Of a stretch of DNA of 35,420 nucleotides, positions 33,525-35,420 are shown in pieces. Under the pieces are notes generated by a model. That model searched no databases. It was not told the origin of the DNA and was given only the letters and a program-made list of their open reading frames with translations. The stretch spans positions 1 to 35,420 of the forward strand of contig CAYZCL010000117.1 of assembly GCA_964476595.1 (NCBI GenBank), read 5' to 3'. Source of the stretch: JALSRD01 sp964476595 (lineage in GTDB: Bacteria > Desulfobacterota > Desulfobacteria > Desulfobacterales > JALSRD01). The stretch's first letter is position 1. Each line of letters begins with the position of its first letter. Both the position numbers and the translations under genes were made by a program.

Positions 33525-34499
33525 TCAAAGCAACCGACGATCACGGGCCGAAGCCATGGTCCGGCCGATATCCACCACCAACGGCCCGTATGTGGAGAGC
33601 CGCACCGCCACCGATTCCCCCTGCCGGACTTCCACCTCGCGTTCTCCGTCCAAGGCCAGGACACAGCCCGAAGCAGTCACAGGCACGGGCACGCCGGGTT
33701 CCATGAAAGTTTCCTCCGCGATCGAAACGCCGGCGATCAGTCCCGGAGCGATGGGTGCCAGCAGCGGACGCCCGCCGGGTGCCAGCCGCAGGTGCAGCCC
33801 CCGTGGCTCCGCGGGACTGATGGTGTGCAGTTGACCACCGATGGCGGACAGCCCGATGGCGTCCGGCCGGGCGCGGGTGAGAAATACCTGGGATACCTTT
33901 TCCATCTCCCAGATGGCCCGTGCGGCGATGAACCGTTCGTTGTAAACAGCCGCATCCACCAGGGCGATATCGGTCACCGTGTCCTGACGTAAAACTTCCA
34001 GCTGGCAGGAACGGAAAATTCCCTCGGAATGCGGAACCCGCCCCGAGGCGATGAGCGCCGCCGCCAGGCCCGCCACGGTAGCCTCCATCATGTAGGGGAA
34101 CACGTTGTTGGTCCCGGTGGAAATGGGCAGCATGGGAATACTTACCGTACCCTTGGCCACTGCACGGCAGGTACCGTCACCGCCAAGAACGACGATGCAT
34201 CCCACATCCTGCTCCGCCATCCAACCCGCGGCACGGGTGGAATCGGTCTGGTCCCCCTGGACACGGATGGCGGCCGGCTGCGTTTCCACGGTTGCCCGGC
34301 ATCCGCGCAAGGCACGCGGTATCATATGATATTCGTCGGGCATGTAGAACACCTGCCGGATGCCGGCGGCCTCCATGCCCATGAGCAGGCGGCGCACGAT
34401 GCGCACTTTCTCCTGATTGTCGAAGACGCTGCCGTGTGCCACCAGGCGCCGAATATCTTTTCCCGAAATGGGGTTGGCAATGATGCCCGCGGTCGTCAA
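33525..34499 (-). CDS. AcoX-like ATP-NAD kinase-fold protein
   Basis: A 324-residue protein of the NAD-kinase/diacylglycerol-kinase superfamily. The nucleotide-binding motif GGDGT is present (VVLGGDGTCRAVAKG), followed by LPISTGTNNVFP, the second conserved loop. The N-terminus TAGIIANPISGKDIRRLVAHG is typical of the AcoX / ATP-NAD kinase group found in acetoin-dehydrogenase operons. It lies 51 nt after the E1-beta gene, which matches that context. The start is TTG 34499 with AGGAGG 10 nt upstream. Whether it phosphorylates NAD, a sugar alcohol or acetoin-derived compounds is unknown. Confidence 0.82.
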   Translation of the reverse strand: MTTAGIIANPISGKDIRRLVAHGSVFDNQEKVRIVRRLLMGMEAAGIRQVFYMPDEYHMIPRALRGCRATVETQPAAIRVQGDQTDSTRAAGWMAEQDVGCIVVLGGDGTCRAVAKGTVSIPMLPISTGTNNVFPYMMEATVAGLAAALIASGRVPHSEGIFRSCQLEVLRQDTVTDIALVDAAVYNERFIAARAIWEMEKVSQVFLTRARPDAIGLSAIGGQLHTISPAEPRGLHLRLAPGGRPLLAPIAPGLIAGVSIAEETFMEPGVPVPVTASGCVLALDGEREVEVRQGESVAVRLSTYGPLVVDIGRTMASARDRRLL

Positions 34500-34550
34500 C
34501 GTTCGATCCCCTCCTGCGGCCCCCGCGTTTCCGTCTGCTTCCGTCTATCT

Positions 34551-35420
34551 TCAGCTGCGCATCTTCCTGACGGCATCCACCACCGCGCCGACGCCGGGGA
34601 TGAAGGCTTTTTCCAACGGCGGAGAAAACGGTACGGGTGTAAAAGGCGCACCGATGCGCACGATGGGCGCATCGAGGTAGTCGAAGGCCTGTTCCGCCAC
34701 CTGGGCGGCGATCTCTCCGCCCACACCCCCCTTTTTGACGGCTTCGTGGACGATCAGTAGCCCGTGGGTCTTTTTGACAGACTCGATAATGGTATCGGTA
34801 TCCAGCGGTGTCAGGCTGCGCGGGTCGATGACCTCGGCGCTGATGCCGTCACCGGCCAGCTTTTCGGCCGCCTCGAGGGCCGTGTGGACCATGGCCGCCG
34901 TGGCCACGATGGTCACGTCCTGTCCCTCCCGCTGCACCTTGGCCTTGCCCAGTTCGACGGTGTACGAATCATCCGGCACTTCCCCCTCGATGCCGTAAAG
35001 CAGCTTGTGCTCCAGGAACACCACCGGGTTGTCGTCTCGAATGGCGGCGATCAGCAATCCTTTGGCGTCGTAAGGGGTGCTGGGCATGACCACCTTGAGT
35101 CCCGGCACATGAGCGAACCAGGCTTCCAGGGATTGCGAGTGCTGGGCCGCAGCCCCGATGCCGGCACCCTGGGGGGCGCGCAGCACCATCGGAATTTTGG
35201 CCTTGCCGCCGAACATGAAGCGCATTTTGGCCGCCTGGTTGTACAACTGGTCCAATGCGACCCCGATGAAATCGACGAACATGATCTCGCACACCGGCCG
35301 CATGCCCATGGCCGCCGCCCCGGTAGCCGCCCCGACGATGGCGCTTTCGGTGATGGGGGTATCCCTGACCCGGGATTCGCCAAAGATTTCAAAAAGCCCC
35401 TGGGTCACCCCGAAGCATCC
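34551..35420 (-). CDS. 2-oxoacid (pyruvate/acetoin) dehydrogenase E1 beta subunit, partial
   Basis: 290 residues are present; the frame runs off the right edge, so the N-terminus (about 35 residues) is missing. The first visible residues GCFGVTQGLFEIFG fit the E1-beta thiamine-diphosphate region. Other landmarks are RVRDTPITESAIVGAATGAA, EIMFVDFIGVALDQL, LRAPQGAGIGAAAQHSQSLEAWFAH and the C-terminal transketolase domain with DPRSLTPLD and GVGGEIAAQVAEQAFDYL. It pairs with an E1 alpha that should lie just outside the window. An AcoX-like neighbour favours acetoin dehydrogenase over pyruvate dehydrogenase, but this is inference. Confidence 0.92.
   Translation of the reverse strand, partial: GCFGVTQGLFEIFGESRVRDTPITESAIVGAATGAAAMGMRPVCEIMFVDFIGVALDQLYNQAAKMRFMFGGKAKIPMVLRAPQGAGIGAAAQHSQSLEAWFAHVPGLKVVMPSTPYDAKGLLIAAIRDDNPVVFLEHKLLYGIEGEVPDDSYTVELGKAKVQREGQDVTIVATAAMVHTALEAAEKLAGDGISAEVIDPRSLTPLDTDTIIESVKKTHGLLIVHEAVKKGGVGGEIAAQVAEQAFDYLDAPIVRIGAPFTPVPFSPPLEKAFIPGVGAVVDAVRKMRS

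Overview
This is a GC-rich bacterial chromosome segment. The gene content and style fit a deltaproteobacterium of the Desulfobacterota, most likely a sulfate-reducer-type Desulfobacteria. Pointers are the paired ETF genes with an ETF:quinone oxidoreductase, sigma54-type promoters, DUF3783, DUF1178, DUF6506 and TIGR04211-type proteins, and an FtsEX-EnvC-CtpA-deacetylase cluster. This placement is inference from gene families; no rRNA or other marker is present. I see no tRNA, rRNA, CRISPR array, insertion sequence or phage gene.

Layout. 1-1817: 3' part of aconitase. 2048-3051: a leftward stand-alone IscU/NifU-like scaffold gene, then about 580 bp of non-coding DNA with a sigma54-type promoter and two identical 16-bp palindromes upstream of it. 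3052-5687: small house-keeping and redox genes (DUF3783, zinc ribbon, Nudix, SAM methyltransferase, ferritin-like). 5838-8810: nucleoside transporter, PilZ protein and a convergent MFS transporter. 8900-12601: protein quality control, with two divergent Hsp20 genes followed by lon. 12594-13948: RlpA/SPOR lipoprotein and GmhB. 14027-17656 (leftward): PAS-PAS-GGDEF protein, GYF/AIM24 protein, TerB-like protein, DUF1178. 17886-20248: SH3/coiled-coil membrane protein, DnaJ, QueD. 20331-20894: pyrE (leftward). 21214-26871: ftsE-ftsX-envC-ctpA-yibQ-like cell-division and envelope cluster. 27077-30735: etfB-etfA-ETF-QO. 30784-33029: lipoate ligase, AhpD-like protein behind a second sigma54-type promoter, methyltransferase. 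33081-35420 (leftward): DUF6506, AcoX-like kinase-fold protein and a partial 2-oxoacid dehydrogenase E1 beta.

How the parts fit. ETF and ETF-QO pass electrons from flavin dehydrogenases (for example acyl-CoA oxidation) to quinone. Aconitase, lipoate ligase and the E1-beta/AcoX pair belong to central 2-oxoacid metabolism. FtsEX with a degenerate-LytM EnvC is the known switch for septal amidases, and CtpA and the YibQ-like protein are its usual neighbours. The Hsp20 pair, lon and dnaJ form a heat-shock set; their upstream regions share a similar promoter pattern.

Most interesting points. (1) The GGDEF protein carries Ser where canonical diguanylate cyclases have the guanine-contacting Asp, the change known from Geobacter Hypr enzymes that make 3',3'-cGAMP; it also has Val in place of the nearby Asn. 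(2) Two unlinked loci pair a near-consensus -24/-12 promoter with an upstream palindrome built on GTTCRAA half-sites, suggesting one unidentified enhancer-binding protein controls an Fe-S scaffold gene and an AhpD-like gene. (3) Heat-shock promoters at two loci have identical TTGACA-N16-TAGTTT boxes.
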